DNA from: Ignavibacteriales bacterium
GTDB taxonomy: Bacteria > Bacteroidota > Ignavibacteria > UBA10030 > SZUA-254
Assembly: GCA_016214905.1 (NCBI GenBank)
Contig: JACRMQ010000004.1
Span: 172,506 to 236,505 of the forward strand
DNA length: 64,000 bases
Reading direction: 5' to 3'
Part shown: piece by piece, positions 18,101 through 27,629 of the stretch
How positions within the stretch are numbered: position 1 is the first letter of the stretch
Layout: each line of letters starts with the position of its first letter
Notes under the pieces: model-generated
What the model was told of the DNA's origin: nothing
The model's input: only the letters and a program-made list of their open reading frames with translations
The model's database searches: none
Position numbers and translations under genes: made by a program

Positions 18101-19342
18101 CTATTTAATCTTCATTATCTTTCTTCTGATCAAATCCATTGCTGCCTGCGTTGCTCTTTCTTTCACTCTGAGACGACCCTCGCCGAAATTAAATCTAAGC
18201 GCGATTGTTTCATTCGAGTCGGAGTATCCTATCCATACTAACCCGATCAGTTTATCGGGAGTTCCGCCTGTCGGTCCGGCAATTCCCGTTGTAGAGATAC
18301 CGATATCCGTGCAAGATAAATTTCTGATTGAGCGAGCCATCTCTTCTGCAACCTCCCGGCTTACCGCTCCATGAGTTGAAATAAGTTTTTCGGGAATACT
18401 TAGCATCTCTATTTTAGATTTATTGCTATATGTCACAACTGCGCGTTCAATATACTTTGAACTACCTGAAACGTTAGTCAGTTTGTTCGCGATTAAACCA
18501 CCGGTACATGATTCTGCTATTGAAAGTGTTAACTTTCTCTCGATCATTAACTTGCCCAAAGCTTCTTCCAAAGATTCATCATCGACGCCATAGATATATT
18601 TTTCAGCTTTCTGTCTGATATCAGATTCGATAGTCTTGATGAGCCGGTTACTCTCATCTGAATCTTTTCCTTCAACAGTAATTCGCAATCTCACACCGGC
18701 GGGAGAGGGGAGGAATGCCAACTTAGCTCCTTGTAGCATTTGGTTTAAATCTCCTAATCGAGTTGCTAATTCCGACTCAGGGATGCCGGTTGTCATAAGC
18801 GTTCTATGAATTATAAAATATGTTTGAGATATATTTTGAAAATATGGGATAACAAAATCGGTTATCATGCTCTCCATTTCATATGGAACTCCCGGCATTA
18901 CGATAACATACTTACCATCGCAATCGAAGAATTCACCTGCCGCTGTGCCGAATTTATTGGGTATTGGCTTTGCACCATCGGGTATTAATGTTTGATTTTC
19001 TGCCGCTTCAGACCACGGGCGATTGCGTTGCCTCAGAAACTCTTCAACATATTTTCTTGCATCAGCAGAAGAAACAAGATTAGTTCTGAAGAATTTACAG
19101 ATCGCAGATCGCGTAATGTCGTCGTGCGTAGGTCCCAAACCACCGGTTACAAATAGGATGTCATGACATAAGTATTCCGTTTCAAGAGCAGATATGATAT
19201 CTTCCTCGTTATCACCAGCTACAATTATTTTAGAAACAGAGATACCGAGTGGACTTACTTTTTGGGCGATGAACGCGGCATTTGTATTTATCACCTGACC
19301 TATAAGAATCTCATCCCCGATTGAAATTATGGCGGCTCTCAT
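18101..19342 (-). CDS. cinA: CinA-like competence/damage protein with nicotinamide-nucleotide amidase domain
   Basis: A 413-residue two-domain protein. Residues 1-~170 form the MoaB/MogA-like (MoCF) domain with SIGDEILIGQVINTNA and FVTGGLGPTHDD. Residues ~250-413 form the PncC amidohydrolase domain with SIAESCTGGLIANKLTN and GIAGPTGGTPDK. It would deamidate nicotinamide mononucleotide and hydrolyse ADP-ribose in pyridine nucleotide salvage. The gene is part of the recA block, the classic location of cinA. Full length for the family. Confidence 0.95.
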   Translation of the reverse strand: MRAAIISIGDEILIGQVINTNAAFIAQKVSPLGISVSKIIVAGDNEEDIISALETEYLCHDILFVTGGLGPTHDDITRSAICKFFRTNLVSSADARKYVEEFLRQRNRPWSEAAENQTLIPDGAKPIPNKFGTAAGEFFDCDGKYVIVMPGVPYEMESMITDFVIPYFQNISQTYFIIHRTLMTTGIPESELATRLGDLNQMLQGAKLAFLPSPAGVRLRITVEGKDSDESNRLIKTIESDIRQKAEKYIYGVDDESLEEALGKLMIERKLTLSIAESCTGGLIANKLTNVSGSSKYIERAVVTYSNKSKIEMLSIPEKLISTHGAVSREVAEEMARSIRNLSCTDIGISTTGIAGPTGGTPDKLIGLVWIGYSDSNETIALRFNFGEGRLRVKERATQAAMDLIRRKIMKIK

Positions 19343-19397
19343 ATCAATTAAAAAGTTAAAAGTAAAAAAGGGCCTGAATATTGAAAGTAAAACATAT

Positions 19398-19895
19398 TCA
19401 AAGATTTAAAAATGAAAAGAGAATTAATTGAATAGTGAGGTTTGCATAAATTCCAGCCATAACATCGTCGAGCATAATTCCCCAACCATTTTTAAGCGAT
19501 TCTAATTTTCGGCAGGGAGGTGGTTTAAAAATATCGTAGAATCTGAATAATAAAAATCCAAGAAATGCTATTAGAATAGTTTTTGGAAGAAAAGCGATTG
19601 ATATCCACATCCCTACAACTTCATCGATCACAACAATTTGCGGATCTTCACCAAATGATCTTTCCATTTTAGAAGAAACATAAACACCGATAAAAAAGAA
19701 GATGGATATCAAAGATGAGATGATGATAGGATACTCAAATGACGGGATCATATAAAATAACATACCGACGATGCTGCCTGCAGTTCCTGGAGCTATTGGT
19801 GAATATCCTGAGAATAACCCTGTGGCAATCAGGTGTGAAAAGAAAGGTACTGATCTTTTATTAGGATTAGGTTGATTGGTTGAAGTATCGTGCAT
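19398..19895 (-). CDS. pgpA: Phosphatidylglycerophosphatase A
   Basis: A 165-residue membrane phosphatase that converts phosphatidylglycerophosphate to phosphatidylglycerol. Family motifs are GYSPIAPGTAGSIVG near residue 30, VIDEVVGMWI in the middle and a C-terminal GIMLDDVMAGIYAN, which holds acidic catalytic residues. Three or four membrane helices are visible. It overlaps pgsA by 29 bases, which encodes the preceding pathway enzyme, so translation is likely coupled. Confidence 0.93.
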   Translation of the reverse strand: MHDTSTNQPNPNKRSVPFFSHLIATGLFSGYSPIAPGTAGSIVGMLFYMIPSFEYPIIISSLISIFFFIGVYVSSKMERSFGEDPQIVVIDEVVGMWISIAFLPKTILIAFLGFLLFRFYDIFKPPPCRKLESLKNGWGIMLDDVMAGIYANLTIQLILFSFLNL

Positions 19896-20475
19896 ATAAT
19901 TCGCGTAACAATTTTCTATTGTCGAAGAGATACATTACTCCTGTTCCGATAGTCGATATGGTTACTAACAGCAGCATCCCGAATAAAACCTGAGGATGCA
20001 TCAAAGAATCGAGAAGGGATCGGAAATCTTGTTTGATGAAAGAAACTGAGCCGGCGACATAAAGGATTAAGATGTAATATATGACGATATACTCTCCGAA
20101 TGTTTTTGCCTGTGCCGATTTTGATGTAACAATCGGCCTGTCTGTCCATTCAGCATAACTTCTCAAAGAGGTGATAATTATATCTCGGATAACGATAATC
20201 CAAACCATCCAACCGTCGATTAAATCTAAATGTACAAAAGCGAAAAGGGCGGAGAGCGATAAAATTTTATCGGCGAGTGGATCGAAGAATTGTCCCCAGC
20301 GCGATACGTATCCGTATCTTCGCGCAACCCATCCGTCGTACCAATCTGTTAGGGCGGCAACAATATAAACGAGAAGCGCAATCTGTTTCCAGAAAGATGA
20401 TTCATCGAACAACAGTATTACAAATACCGGTGTTAATAAAATGCGAAGCGCTGTAAGTGAATTAGGGATTGACAT
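19867..20475 (-). CDS. pgsA: CDP-diacylglycerol-glycerol-3-phosphate 3-phosphatidyltransferase
   Basis: A 202-residue CDP-alcohol phosphatidyltransferase that makes phosphatidylglycerophosphate in the inner membrane. The diagnostic D-G-x2-A-R-x8-G-x3-D-x3-D motif is present as DGWVARRYG...GQFFDPLAD. IPNSLTALRILLTPVFVILL is the usual N-terminal helix. It is the first gene of the pgsA-pgpA-cinA-thpR-recA block. The next enzyme of the pathway, PgpA, is encoded in the overlapping downstream gene. Confidence 0.93.
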   Translation of the reverse strand: MSIPNSLTALRILLTPVFVILLFDESSFWKQIALLVYIVAALTDWYDGWVARRYGYVSRWGQFFDPLADKILSLSALFAFVHLDLIDGWMVWIIVIRDIIITSLRSYAEWTDRPIVTSKSAQAKTFGEYIVIYYILILYVAGSVSFIKQDFRSLLDSLMHPQVLFGMLLLVTISTIGTGVMYLFDNRKLLRELYARYFNQST

Positions 20476-20521
20476 TGGCTGATAAAATTTTCACTAATTT
20501 ACCAAATATTATCTGATTTAC

Positions 20522-20553
20522 AAAAACAAAAAAGCCCGATTTTATTCGGGCTT
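20522..20553 (-). terminator. Rho-independent terminator of rpmB
   Basis: On the minus strand AAGCCCGA, a short loop and TCGGGCTT form an 8-bp perfect stem, followed by a U-tract (plus-strand A-run at 20522-20531). It lies 24 bases after the rpmB stop and before pgsA, so it isolates rpmB from the pgsA block. Confidence 0.88.
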
Positions 20554-20576
20554 CAATTACAAAAATTATCTTGTTG

Positions 20577-20768
20577 TCAGGCGGCTTTGGTTATTTTACC
20601 ACTCTTAATACAATTGGTGCATACACGCAAGCGTTGGGTTCTGCCATCAACCTGCGCGCGGACTTTTTGTAAATTCGGCAGCCAGCGTCTTTTTGTTCTG
20701 TTATGAGCGTGACTGATATTATGTCCGGTTACCGGTTTTTTTCCGCAAATTCTACAAATTTTTGCCAT
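20577..20768 (-). CDS. rpmB: Large ribosomal subunit protein bL28
   Basis: A 63-residue ribosomal protein. It starts [12 protein letters not shown] and has [17 protein letters not shown] and a C-terminal [11 protein letters not shown]. The two C-x2-C pairs form the zinc-binding (C+) version. A start at 20768 gives the standard N-terminus. It is a single-gene unit with its own terminator. Confidence 0.97.
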   Translation of the reverse strand: MAKICRICGKKPVTGHNISHAHNRTKRRWLPNLQKVRAQVDGRTQRLRVCTNCIKSGKITKAA

Positions 20769-20847
20769 TATTACCTCAAGGTGAAAAGATTAATCAATTT
20801 CAATGTTACAAATATACTAAAAATTAGAATATCTCGCAATAGTTCTT

Positions 20848-21309
20848 TTATTTGAAGTAAAACCTGGCACCGATACCGGCATTCATGTTCAATTCAGTCT
20901 TCGGAGTTAAGTCAAGTATTGGTGCTATCTCAAAAAAAATATCGAAAGGAGCAGACGCGAACATATATTCAATTCCACCCACCATTCTCAATCCAAGTTG
21001 TGTATCATTTCCTTCATTCGTTCTGATTCTGCCGCCGATCCCGTAATACAATGGCAATCGTTCAGCATGCGGAAATACATTGAAAGAGTGCATCAAATAA
21101 TCTACATGAATGTGAAGAGACGTTCTGTGAACAAACGACCATGCTAATCCGGCATCTATAGCGGATTGCTTCGTTAGCCATCCTTTGCCGTTTATTCCGG
21201 TCGGTTCGCCAATCATTATTCCTAAACCGAATCCGCGGTCTTGTGCGAATGAATAATTAATCGAAAAAAGTAATATGACAGAAAATAATATAAGTTTCAG
21301 ATATTTCAT
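20848..21309 (-). CDS. Small outer-membrane beta-barrel-like protein
   Basis: A 153-residue exported protein. Residues 1-22 are a Sec signal peptide ending SINYSFAQ-D. The mature part alternates hydrophobic and polar residues (FGLGIMIGEPTG, TSLHIHVDYLMHS, GIGGRIRTN, AGIGARFYFK) and ends in F-Y-F-K, the aromatic C-terminal strand expected of an outer-membrane barrel. It is the last gene after the ABC exporter run (16 bases from the permease). It is not assigned to a known family; an eight-stranded barrel is an inference. Confidence 0.65.
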   Translation of the reverse strand: MKYLKLILFSVILLFSINYSFAQDRGFGLGIMIGEPTGINGKGWLTKQSAIDAGLAWSFVHRTSLHIHVDYLMHSFNVFPHAERLPLYYGIGGRIRTNEGNDTQLGLRMVGGIEYMFASAPFDIFFEIAPILDLTPKTELNMNAGIGARFYFK

Positions 21310-21325
21310 ATAAACCTCATAGATG

Positions 21326-22501
21326 TCAGGATGATCTTAATGCGTTAACAATATTTAAGCGCGAAGCTCTGATTGAAGGGAGGAAACCTCCGACCAATCC
21401 CATCACAACAGTAAATATTAATGAATTTATTATTATTGAAGGTGAAAGAGAAAAACTAAATGCGAGTTCGGCGAATGAGCCGAAATTTATCATCGAGATA
21501 TCGAAGAATTGGAGAAACGATGCGAGGAATAAACCAATCAATCCACCGAATATTGAAATTGATAATGATTCAATCAGAAAAGCGAATAAAACATTACGGC
21601 GTCGGAAACCTAATGCCCGTAAAGTACCTATTTCAATTGTTCGATTGGATACAGCCGCATACATCGTGATCATTGCTCCGATCATAGCACCCAGACTGAA
21701 TATTATGGTAACAGCGATGCCGAGAATTCTTATAAACATTGCCATATCTTCAGACTGTTCTTCATAAAATTTCTTCTCGCGCTTTACTTCCAATGTTTGA
21801 AGCCGGAGATCTTTATTGAATGCTTCTTGAAATTGTGTAAACGCATTTACGTTATCGAGACGGATGAGTAAAGATGAGTACGCTCCTGTGTATCCGAATG
21901 CCTGCGCTAATTGGATTTGGTCGCCCCAAATTTCAGAATCAAAACCGTTACCACCAGCATCGAACGAACCGACAATCGTCCATTCATCGCCGCCGAATTT
22001 TATTTTGTCTCCGAGCTCTGTCCCTTTGAAACGTTTCTTAATGGAAGAACCAACAATAATCTCACGTGATCCCCAGTTGAAGAATCTGCCGCCGGATAAG
22101 TTCATATTTTGTCGTAACTGGAATCCCTCCGGTGTAACACCGCGCACGGTTACATTCCCTAATCCGCCTTCTTTTTGCGAGTAGGGGAGATTGATGATGG
22201 CGACAATTTCGTTAGAGATGAATGGTTTGCCCGATGACAGTTTAGAGATTGATGGTATTGTCTGAACAACATTTGCCTGATCTTGCATGATGATACTCGT
22301 AATCTCAGCGGTTGCGGCTTTGCGGAGTACGATCACATTCTCATCCGAGCCGGTTTGAATGAGAGTTTTCTGGATGCCGTGTGCCATCATTAATACCGCG
22401 GCAAAAACAAATACAACCAATGAAATACCAACTACGGTCAAAATGGTTGTGAGGCGGCGAGTTTTCAGATTTCTTGTAATGTATTTAAATGGAATTTTCA
22501 T
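21326..22501 (-). CDS. ABC transporter permease (MacB/LolC-E type), second subunit
   Basis: A 391-residue permease with an N-terminal membrane helix (residues ~15-40), a periplasmic MacB-PCD-like domain (~45-250) and a C-terminal FtsX domain of three helices (~265-390) with IGTLRALGFRRRNVLFAFLIE. This is the layout of the MacB/LolC superfamily, which does not pump through a channel but transmits ATP-driven conformational change across the periplasm. It is the partner of the permease at 22511 and the ATPase at 23682. The substrate is unknown. Confidence 0.9.
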   Translation of the reverse strand: MKIPFKYITRNLKTRRLTTILTVVGISLVVFVFAAVLMMAHGIQKTLIQTGSDENVIVLRKAATAEITSIIMQDQANVVQTIPSISKLSSGKPFISNEIVAIINLPYSQKEGGLGNVTVRGVTPEGFQLRQNMNLSGGRFFNWGSREIIVGSSIKKRFKGTELGDKIKFGGDEWTIVGSFDAGGNGFDSEIWGDQIQLAQAFGYTGAYSSLLIRLDNVNAFTQFQEAFNKDLRLQTLEVKREKKFYEEQSEDMAMFIRILGIAVTIIFSLGAMIGAMITMYAAVSNRTIEIGTLRALGFRRRNVLFAFLIESLSISIFGGLIGLFLASFLQFFDISMINFGSFAELAFSFSLSPSIIINSLIFTVVMGLVGGFLPSIRASRLNIVNALRSS

Positions 22502-22510
22502 TGTAATCTC

Positions 22511-23671
22511 CTATCCTACCTGCCGTAAACCGTCGACAATTTTAGTGCTCGTCGCACGTTGAATTGGAAATACCGCGGCAAGAAATCCAACCATCAATGC
22601 AGATATGCTCGCAAGAAGCAGTGTGATCGGTTCAAGATTAAATATTGGAAACCATCCTTTCGGCAATATTGCCGCAAAACCATCAATCATCGGAAATGCT
22701 AAACCGATTCCGATGATGCCGCCGGTTATTGCAATCGTTAACGACTCTCCACCGATAAGACCAATTAAGTGGAATGTTGAAAATCCAAGTGTCTTTAATA
22801 CAGCATATTCGCGAACCCGTTCGCGTGCAGACATAACCATCGTATTTCCGAGAACCAATAAGATGATACCGATAATTACAAACGACATTACATCCATCGC
22901 AGTTATAATCGCGCTCACAGACGCCATGAAACTTTGTTGGAATGCCCGCTCAGTTTCGCTCTTTGTTTCCGCAGGAGAGTTCTTGAATTGTTCATCGATT
23001 TGACCCGATATAAATGCTGAGTTATTCGGGTCTTTAATCTGGGCTATGTACCACCCAACGTAACCGGCACGCGAGGGAGTTTCTTCTTTCATTCGTTCTT
23101 CTAAATATTGCCATTGTATCAGCATATTCGAAGGATCGGTTGTTTTATCACGAGGTTTGTAGATTCCGCGAATCACAAATTCCCATCTCCCCGGATATAT
23201 ATCTCCTTCAATAGGCATTATATCGCCGATCTTCAAATTGTATCTTTGGACTAACTGTTCACCGATTACGCAAGAATTTCGTTCACGCTTGAATGCTTCG
23301 AGCTGTTCTTTCGGGATCATAAGCTCGGGGTAGACATCAAAAAAAGTTTCAGCATCCACCGCAAGCCGTGCGAAGAACTGCTTCTTGTCGATATAAACAC
23401 CACCGAACCAATTGGCATAAGTTACATTATCAATCCCATCGATCTTGCTGATCCGGTCTTTGTATGCAAGTGGAAGAGGGAAAATGAATGATACTGAATG
23501 TCGAGTAATCAGGCGGTTGGCAGATGATGCGTCTACGCCTGCATACCAGGCGGTTACAACCGTTCGTAACAATCCAAAGGCAACAACTGCTATCGCGATT
23601 CCTAAAACAGTCAGTAACGTTCTGAGTTTATGCCTGAGCATATTTTTTACGATTAATTTAATTATGTGCAT
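22511..23671 (-). CDS. ABC transporter permease (MacB/LolC-E type), first subunit
   Basis: A 386-residue permease with the same architecture as its neighbour: helix at ~15-35, periplasmic domain with an unusually aromatic stretch (YANWFGGVYIDKKQFFARL), and the FtsX domain with REYAVLKTLGFSTFHLIGLIGGES. Two distinct permease genes plus one ATPase gene suggest a heterodimeric complex, as in LolCE-D. The start at 23671 lies 10 bases after the ATPase gene. Substrate unknown. Confidence 0.9.
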   Translation of the reverse strand: MHIIKLIVKNMLRHKLRTLLTVLGIAIAVVAFGLLRTVVTAWYAGVDASSANRLITRHSVSFIFPLPLAYKDRISKIDGIDNVTYANWFGGVYIDKKQFFARLAVDAETFFDVYPELMIPKEQLEAFKRERNSCVIGEQLVQRYNLKIGDIMPIEGDIYPGRWEFVIRGIYKPRDKTTDPSNMLIQWQYLEERMKEETPSRAGYVGWYIAQIKDPNNSAFISGQIDEQFKNSPAETKSETERAFQQSFMASVSAIITAMDVMSFVIIGIILLVLGNTMVMSARERVREYAVLKTLGFSTFHLIGLIGGESLTIAITGGIIGIGLAFPMIDGFAAILPKGWFPIFNLEPITLLLASISALMVGFLAAVFPIQRATSTKIVDGLRQVG

Positions 23672-23681
23672 GGCATCCTCC

Positions 23682-24350
23682 TTAGGTTAACTCGCCTTTA
23701 TCGAGATGCTTTATCACGTGAGCCCGTTCGGCAGCGCGCGGATCATGGGTTACCATGACTATGGTTTTTTTGAACTGGGTATTCAACTGCACGAGAAGAT
23801 TTAATATTTCTTCTGCGGAGGTTTTATCCAAATCGCCGGTAGGTTCATCAGCGATTAAAAGTGTCGGATCTGAAACGATCGCGCGTGCGATCGCAACACG
23901 CTGTTCTTGTCCGCCCGATAATTGTTTTGGATAATGATTCATCCTATCTTCCAGCCCCACGACTTTTAATGTAAATTCGACATGTTCTTTCCTCTCTTTT
24001 TTAGAAAGTTTGGAAAGGAGAAGAGGAAGCTCAACGTTTTCAAAGGCGGTTAATACGGGGAGAAGATTATAAAATTGGAAAACGAATCCGACATGTTGAG
24101 CCCGCCATTTTGCTAATTGTGATTCGCTTAGTTTTGCTACATCGGTACCTGCTACAACTAAAGAACCTTTTGATGGCTGATCTATTCCCGCTATCAAATT
24201 TAGCAGGGTTGTCTTGCCTGAACCCGATGGTCCCATCAAACCTAAAAATTCTCCTTCGGGAACCTCAAAGGAAATATCATGAAGCACCGGGATTTCTAAA
24301 GAATCTCTCCAGTACGACTTAAAAACATTTTTAACAGATACAATATTCAT
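23682..24350 (-). CDS. ABC transporter ATP-binding protein (MacB/LolD family)
   Basis: A 222-residue ABC ATPase. Walker A is GPSGSGKTT (~41-49), the Q-loop is VFQFYNLLPVLTAFEN, the signature is LSGGQEQR (LSGGQ with Glu instead of the usual Gln at the next position), Walker B is LLIADEPTGDLD and the switch His is MVTHD. The FYNLLP pattern and the DLD after Walker B are typical of the LolD/MacB export group. It is encoded between the adaptor and the two permeases. Confidence 0.95.
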   Translation of the reverse strand: MNIVSVKNVFKSYWRDSLEIPVLHDISFEVPEGEFLGLMGPSGSGKTTLLNLIAGIDQPSKGSLVVAGTDVAKLSESQLAKWRAQHVGFVFQFYNLLPVLTAFENVELPLLLSKLSKKERKEHVEFTLKVVGLEDRMNHYPKQLSGGQEQRVAIARAIVSDPTLLIADEPTGDLDKTSAEEILNLLVQLNTQFKKTIVMVTHDPRAAERAHVIKHLDKGELT

Positions 24351-24406
24351 ATTTCAATTTTCCAGCTATTATTATTATCAACGGTTGCTTATTAATAACG
24401 ATAATT

Positions 24407-25606
24407 TCATTCTCTAAGTTTCACGCTTGCGCCTGATTGCAGTTTTTCATTCGGATGTAATATAACTTTATCGCCCGGATTCAAACCAGATTTTACTTCA
24501 ATCAAAGATCCAATTTTATTGCCGGTTACAACGGTGACTTCCTGAATTATCTGTCCTTTCAGAACAAACGCAACAATTTCATCCTTCCGCTTTGTTATTA
24601 CGGCCGGATCAACAGCGATCATTGGGGTTATATTTATGCTATTCTTTGATTTATTCTTTAAGAAGTGAACCTTGGCGCTCATCTCCGGTAATACACGACT
24701 ATCTTTTTCAACAAATCTTATTTTTGTCATAACCGTTGCTTTTGCTCTATCTGCTGTAGGGACAATCTTATCCACCACACCACGATAACGTTTGTCGGGA
24801 TACGCATCAAGTGTGATCTCGCAAGGTAATTCACTCTGGATTCTTTCGATGTTTGATTCTGAAACGTCTGCTTCAACTTCGAGTGAGTTCATATCGGCAA
24901 TCGTTACTACGGCAACCCGCGAACTTGCGCCTGCGGCAAAAGGAGCAACCACCTCTCCGATGTCGGCGTTCTTAGTTAAAATTGTTCCATCAAACGGTGC
25001 ACGAATGCGTGTATTCTCCATTTGTACCTCTGCCGCTTTAACCGCAGCACTACGCGACGCGATTGATGCAGTTACCCGATCGAAACGCGATTTTGCGATA
25101 TCAAATTCAGCTTGAGAAATTAAATGCTGGTCTAATAACTTTTTCGCTCGCTCGTACGATTGCTCAGCTTCAACCTTATCTGCCTGCGCCACGTCATACT
25201 CGGCTTTGGCTTGAGTGAGCGCGGCTTCAACATCAGCGCTTTCAATTCGAGCGATGATTTGCCCCTCTTTTACTTTATCTCCTTCTTTAAAACCTAAGTA
25301 AACAAGCCGGCCTGTTGCTTTGGATGCAATGGCTGCTTTACGCTGTGCAACTACATATCCGCTTGCTGTCAATATTGCATCTGCCTGTGCAGGTGATATG
25401 TACGAGACAGTTGTAATCTCAACGATCGGATCTTCCACAAAAATATTTCTGACAGCATAATAAATTGCTATCCCCAAAAATATTACTCCAACGAAATACA
25501 TGAAATACGCGAAGTGCGGTTTATGAGGAGGTTCATGCGGTCCGGATTGTTTTTCTTCCTCACGTTTAATCTTTAATTTTGATAAATCAAGTTGGTTTTC
25601 AGTCAT
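24407..25606 (-). CDS. Periplasmic adaptor (membrane fusion) protein, MacA/HlyD-like
   Basis: A 399-residue adaptor with one membrane helix at ~32-52, then a biotinyl-lipoyl-like domain with ASKATGRLVYLGFKEGDKVK and GQIIARIE, a coiled-coil hairpin (~125-195, rich in Ala/Glu/Lys) and a beta-barrel with RIRAPFDGTILTKNADIGE. The C-terminus ends VKLRE. It is the first gene of the exporter operon and would link the inner-membrane complex to an outer-membrane factor that is not encoded nearby. Macrolide, peptide or lipoprotein export are possible; none can be chosen. Confidence 0.92.
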   Translation of the reverse strand: MTENQLDLSKLKIKREEEKQSGPHEPPHKPHFAYFMYFVGVIFLGIAIYYAVRNIFVEDPIVEITTVSYISPAQADAILTASGYVVAQRKAAIASKATGRLVYLGFKEGDKVKEGQIIARIESADVEAALTQAKAEYDVAQADKVEAEQSYERAKKLLDQHLISQAEFDIAKSRFDRVTASIASRSAAVKAAEVQMENTRIRAPFDGTILTKNADIGEVVAPFAAGASSRVAVVTIADMNSLEVEADVSESNIERIQSELPCEITLDAYPDKRYRGVVDKIVPTADRAKATVMTKIRFVEKDSRVLPEMSAKVHFLKNKSKNSINITPMIAVDPAVITKRKDEIVAFVLKGQIIQEVTVVTGNKIGSLIEVKSGLNPGDKVILHPNEKLQSGASVKLRE

Positions 25607-25697
25607 ATAAAATGTGCCGCTAATGGTTGAAATGATGAAAAAGATATATAAATCTCAAGTTGTTTCCAAATAAAACGTCGAAAGTGAGATTAATGTT

Positions 25698-27413
25698 TCA
25701 GTACCTGATATTCTCTAATTGCCGAAGGAATTCACGTTCTCGTACCGAATCTTTGTTGACAAGGAAGTAGTAATCATGGAAAAATTTGTAATCACTGAGT
25801 GCGGTTTCTTTTGATATGTTTTTCATATTCGCCAAATATGAATCTATATATTGATCAATCTGGGTAAATTGAATTTGGGGGAACTTTTGCAAAGAGTCCA
25901 TGATACTTTTATTGTATCTGACTATTTGCAAGATAAAAGTATCAATCTTTACAGCGTTAATCGGCAATTCACCATTTGAAAGCGTGCTTACGGGACCGAT
26001 GAAAAAATCAATTTTCTTCTCTTGAAGAAACTCGATAGAGGCAGACTTCTCGTGTCCCGGTCGACCCCGTTTGGAAATATTCTGATGAGCTAAGCCGGTA
26101 TCTGTCAATCCGGTTAACGCTTCCAAAGCATAAGGTGTTTTCGAATAATAAATCACTCTCGCGTGTGCTCCTGAAAATGCGAACCGAACGGGTAATCGTT
26201 CAAAATATTTTTTGATTGTGAACCCCAAAAGTTTTGTACGTTCAAGATGATCATGCGTGTAATATTGCACTTCATCAACAACGTAACCTACACTTATCTC
26301 TTTTGTATAAAGATCATATCTAAAAATAGTCGTTAGTGTAATTATGAAGGCGAGAATAATTCGTAAGTAAGACTTTGAAAGCGAGAGTATAAATCTTTCT
26401 ATCAAATAATATAAAAAAGGAGTAACAGGAATCAGGAATCGTGCGTGCATGAAATCGCCGCCGATCCTTATTACAAAAAGAATATAGAGAGATGAAAATA
26501 TTCCGGTAAGAAGGATTGTATGATTCGAACTATATCTCAGTTCTTGCGTTATTCGGTTGAAAGTTTTAAATCGCCATAGTGCAACTATCCCTGCAACAAA
26601 AAGGATGATAAGTCCGTAATATGTCTGGAAGTAAAGCCAGACATACTCTAAACCCTGACTGTAATAAGTCAAACCGATTGATTTAGCATAAAAAGAATTT
26701 GGGAAGAAAAATCCAAAATAATTCCATCTCCAAAACCAGTACGGGAGGAATATGAAAATAGAAGGGATCAGGAAGATTAAACAATTTTTCCATTTATTCT
26801 CTGTGATGATAATAAAATATATTAAAACAGAGGCAAGGAAAATAATTCCATCAGGACGTGTGAGCATTGCAAGAAGCGCGAATATGCCGGCAATTAAGAT
26901 ATTCCATCGAATTTTATCGAGAGATAGAAATAAAAAACCGGCGACGATAAAGAATGTGTACATCGATGTTTCCAAACCGCTGGTTGCGTAAACGTTGAAA
27001 TCGCGATTAAGTGAGAGCAGTAAAGAGGTCAGCGGTATAACAAAGATCGAAGATGTTAGTTGTCGTTGAGTTTTATTGCTGATGAAAATAAATAAAATTA
27101 GCGTTCCTAAATGAAATGTTATCCCTAGAATTGCTGAAAAAAGAACCGGATCGATCTGCAGTTTTAAGCCGAGGGCGATTAGAAGTGTCCAGAGGAAATT
27201 TGTATAACCCTCAACCCGTTCACCGGCGTTGTAAGCCAATCCATTTCCTGCTACCAGGTTTTCGGCATAGCGAAACGAAATGAACGCATCATCGTTAACG
27301 AAAGCATAATGATAAGCATGGATTAGTCCTATGGTTAAAATTAAACCCAATAAGAGAATAATCCAGATGCGATTGTTGATCATTTGCAGAAAAGTACTCA
27401 TTAGGTATCTCAT
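25698..27413 (-). CDS. Polytopic membrane protein, GT-C glycosyltransferase-like
   Basis: A 571-residue protein with about 10-11 membrane helices followed by a soluble C-terminal part (~390-571). The first periplasmic loop has VNDDAFISFRYAENLVAGNG, with the Asp pair D41-D42, and GERVEGYTNFLWT. This pattern is shared with GT-C type arabinofuranosyl/mannosyl-transferase-like proteins, where the Asp pair is catalytic. A role in transferring a polyprenyl-linked sugar outside the membrane is therefore likely but not proven. It is divergent from tsaD, with a palindromic repeat between them. Confidence 0.65.
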   Translation of the reverse strand: MRYLMSTFLQMINNRIWIILLLGLILTIGLIHAYHYAFVNDDAFISFRYAENLVAGNGLAYNAGERVEGYTNFLWTLLIALGLKLQIDPVLFSAILGITFHLGTLILFIFISNKTQRQLTSSIFVIPLTSLLLSLNRDFNVYATSGLETSMYTFFIVAGFLFLSLDKIRWNILIAGIFALLAMLTRPDGIIFLASVLIYFIIITENKWKNCLIFLIPSIFIFLPYWFWRWNYFGFFFPNSFYAKSIGLTYYSQGLEYVWLYFQTYYGLIILFVAGIVALWRFKTFNRITQELRYSSNHTILLTGIFSSLYILFVIRIGGDFMHARFLIPVTPFLYYLIERFILSLSKSYLRIILAFIITLTTIFRYDLYTKEISVGYVVDEVQYYTHDHLERTKLLGFTIKKYFERLPVRFAFSGAHARVIYYSKTPYALEALTGLTDTGLAHQNISKRGRPGHEKSASIEFLQEKKIDFFIGPVSTLSNGELPINAVKIDTFILQIVRYNKSIMDSLQKFPQIQFTQIDQYIDSYLANMKNISKETALSDYKFFHDYYFLVNKDSVREREFLRQLENIRY

Positions 27414-27486
27414 TGCCTATCGATATTGTGCATTTGCATCGTTTAAAATAGGTTATTATAAAAACAAATACAAGCTTGCCGCGATA

Positions 27487-27576
27487 AACCTCCGGTATCT
27501 CAAGTGCGACTCACCTCCTGTGGTGGTGCTTGTTTGAAGGTGAGTCGCACATAGTCTCAAGGAGATACCGGAGGTT
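27487..27576. repeat. REP-like palindromic repeat, copy 2, nested in a longer palindrome
   Basis: The outer arms AACCTCCGGTATCTC (27487-27501) and GAGATACCGGAGGTT (27562-27576) are a perfect 15-bp inverted repeat. Inside, GTGCGACTCACCT (27504-27516) and AGGTGAGTCGCAC (27538-27550) are a perfect 13-bp inverted repeat, homologous to the copy at 13756-13802. The loop starts CCTGTGGTGG. The whole is a 90-nt cruciform-capable element between two divergent genes. A short TTCTTTT follows on the plus strand. Confidence 0.8.
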
Positions 27577-27629
27577 TTCTTTTGTGCTTTCTTGGAAAAA
27601 ATTTAGATATTTCGCTTATTATAATCACT

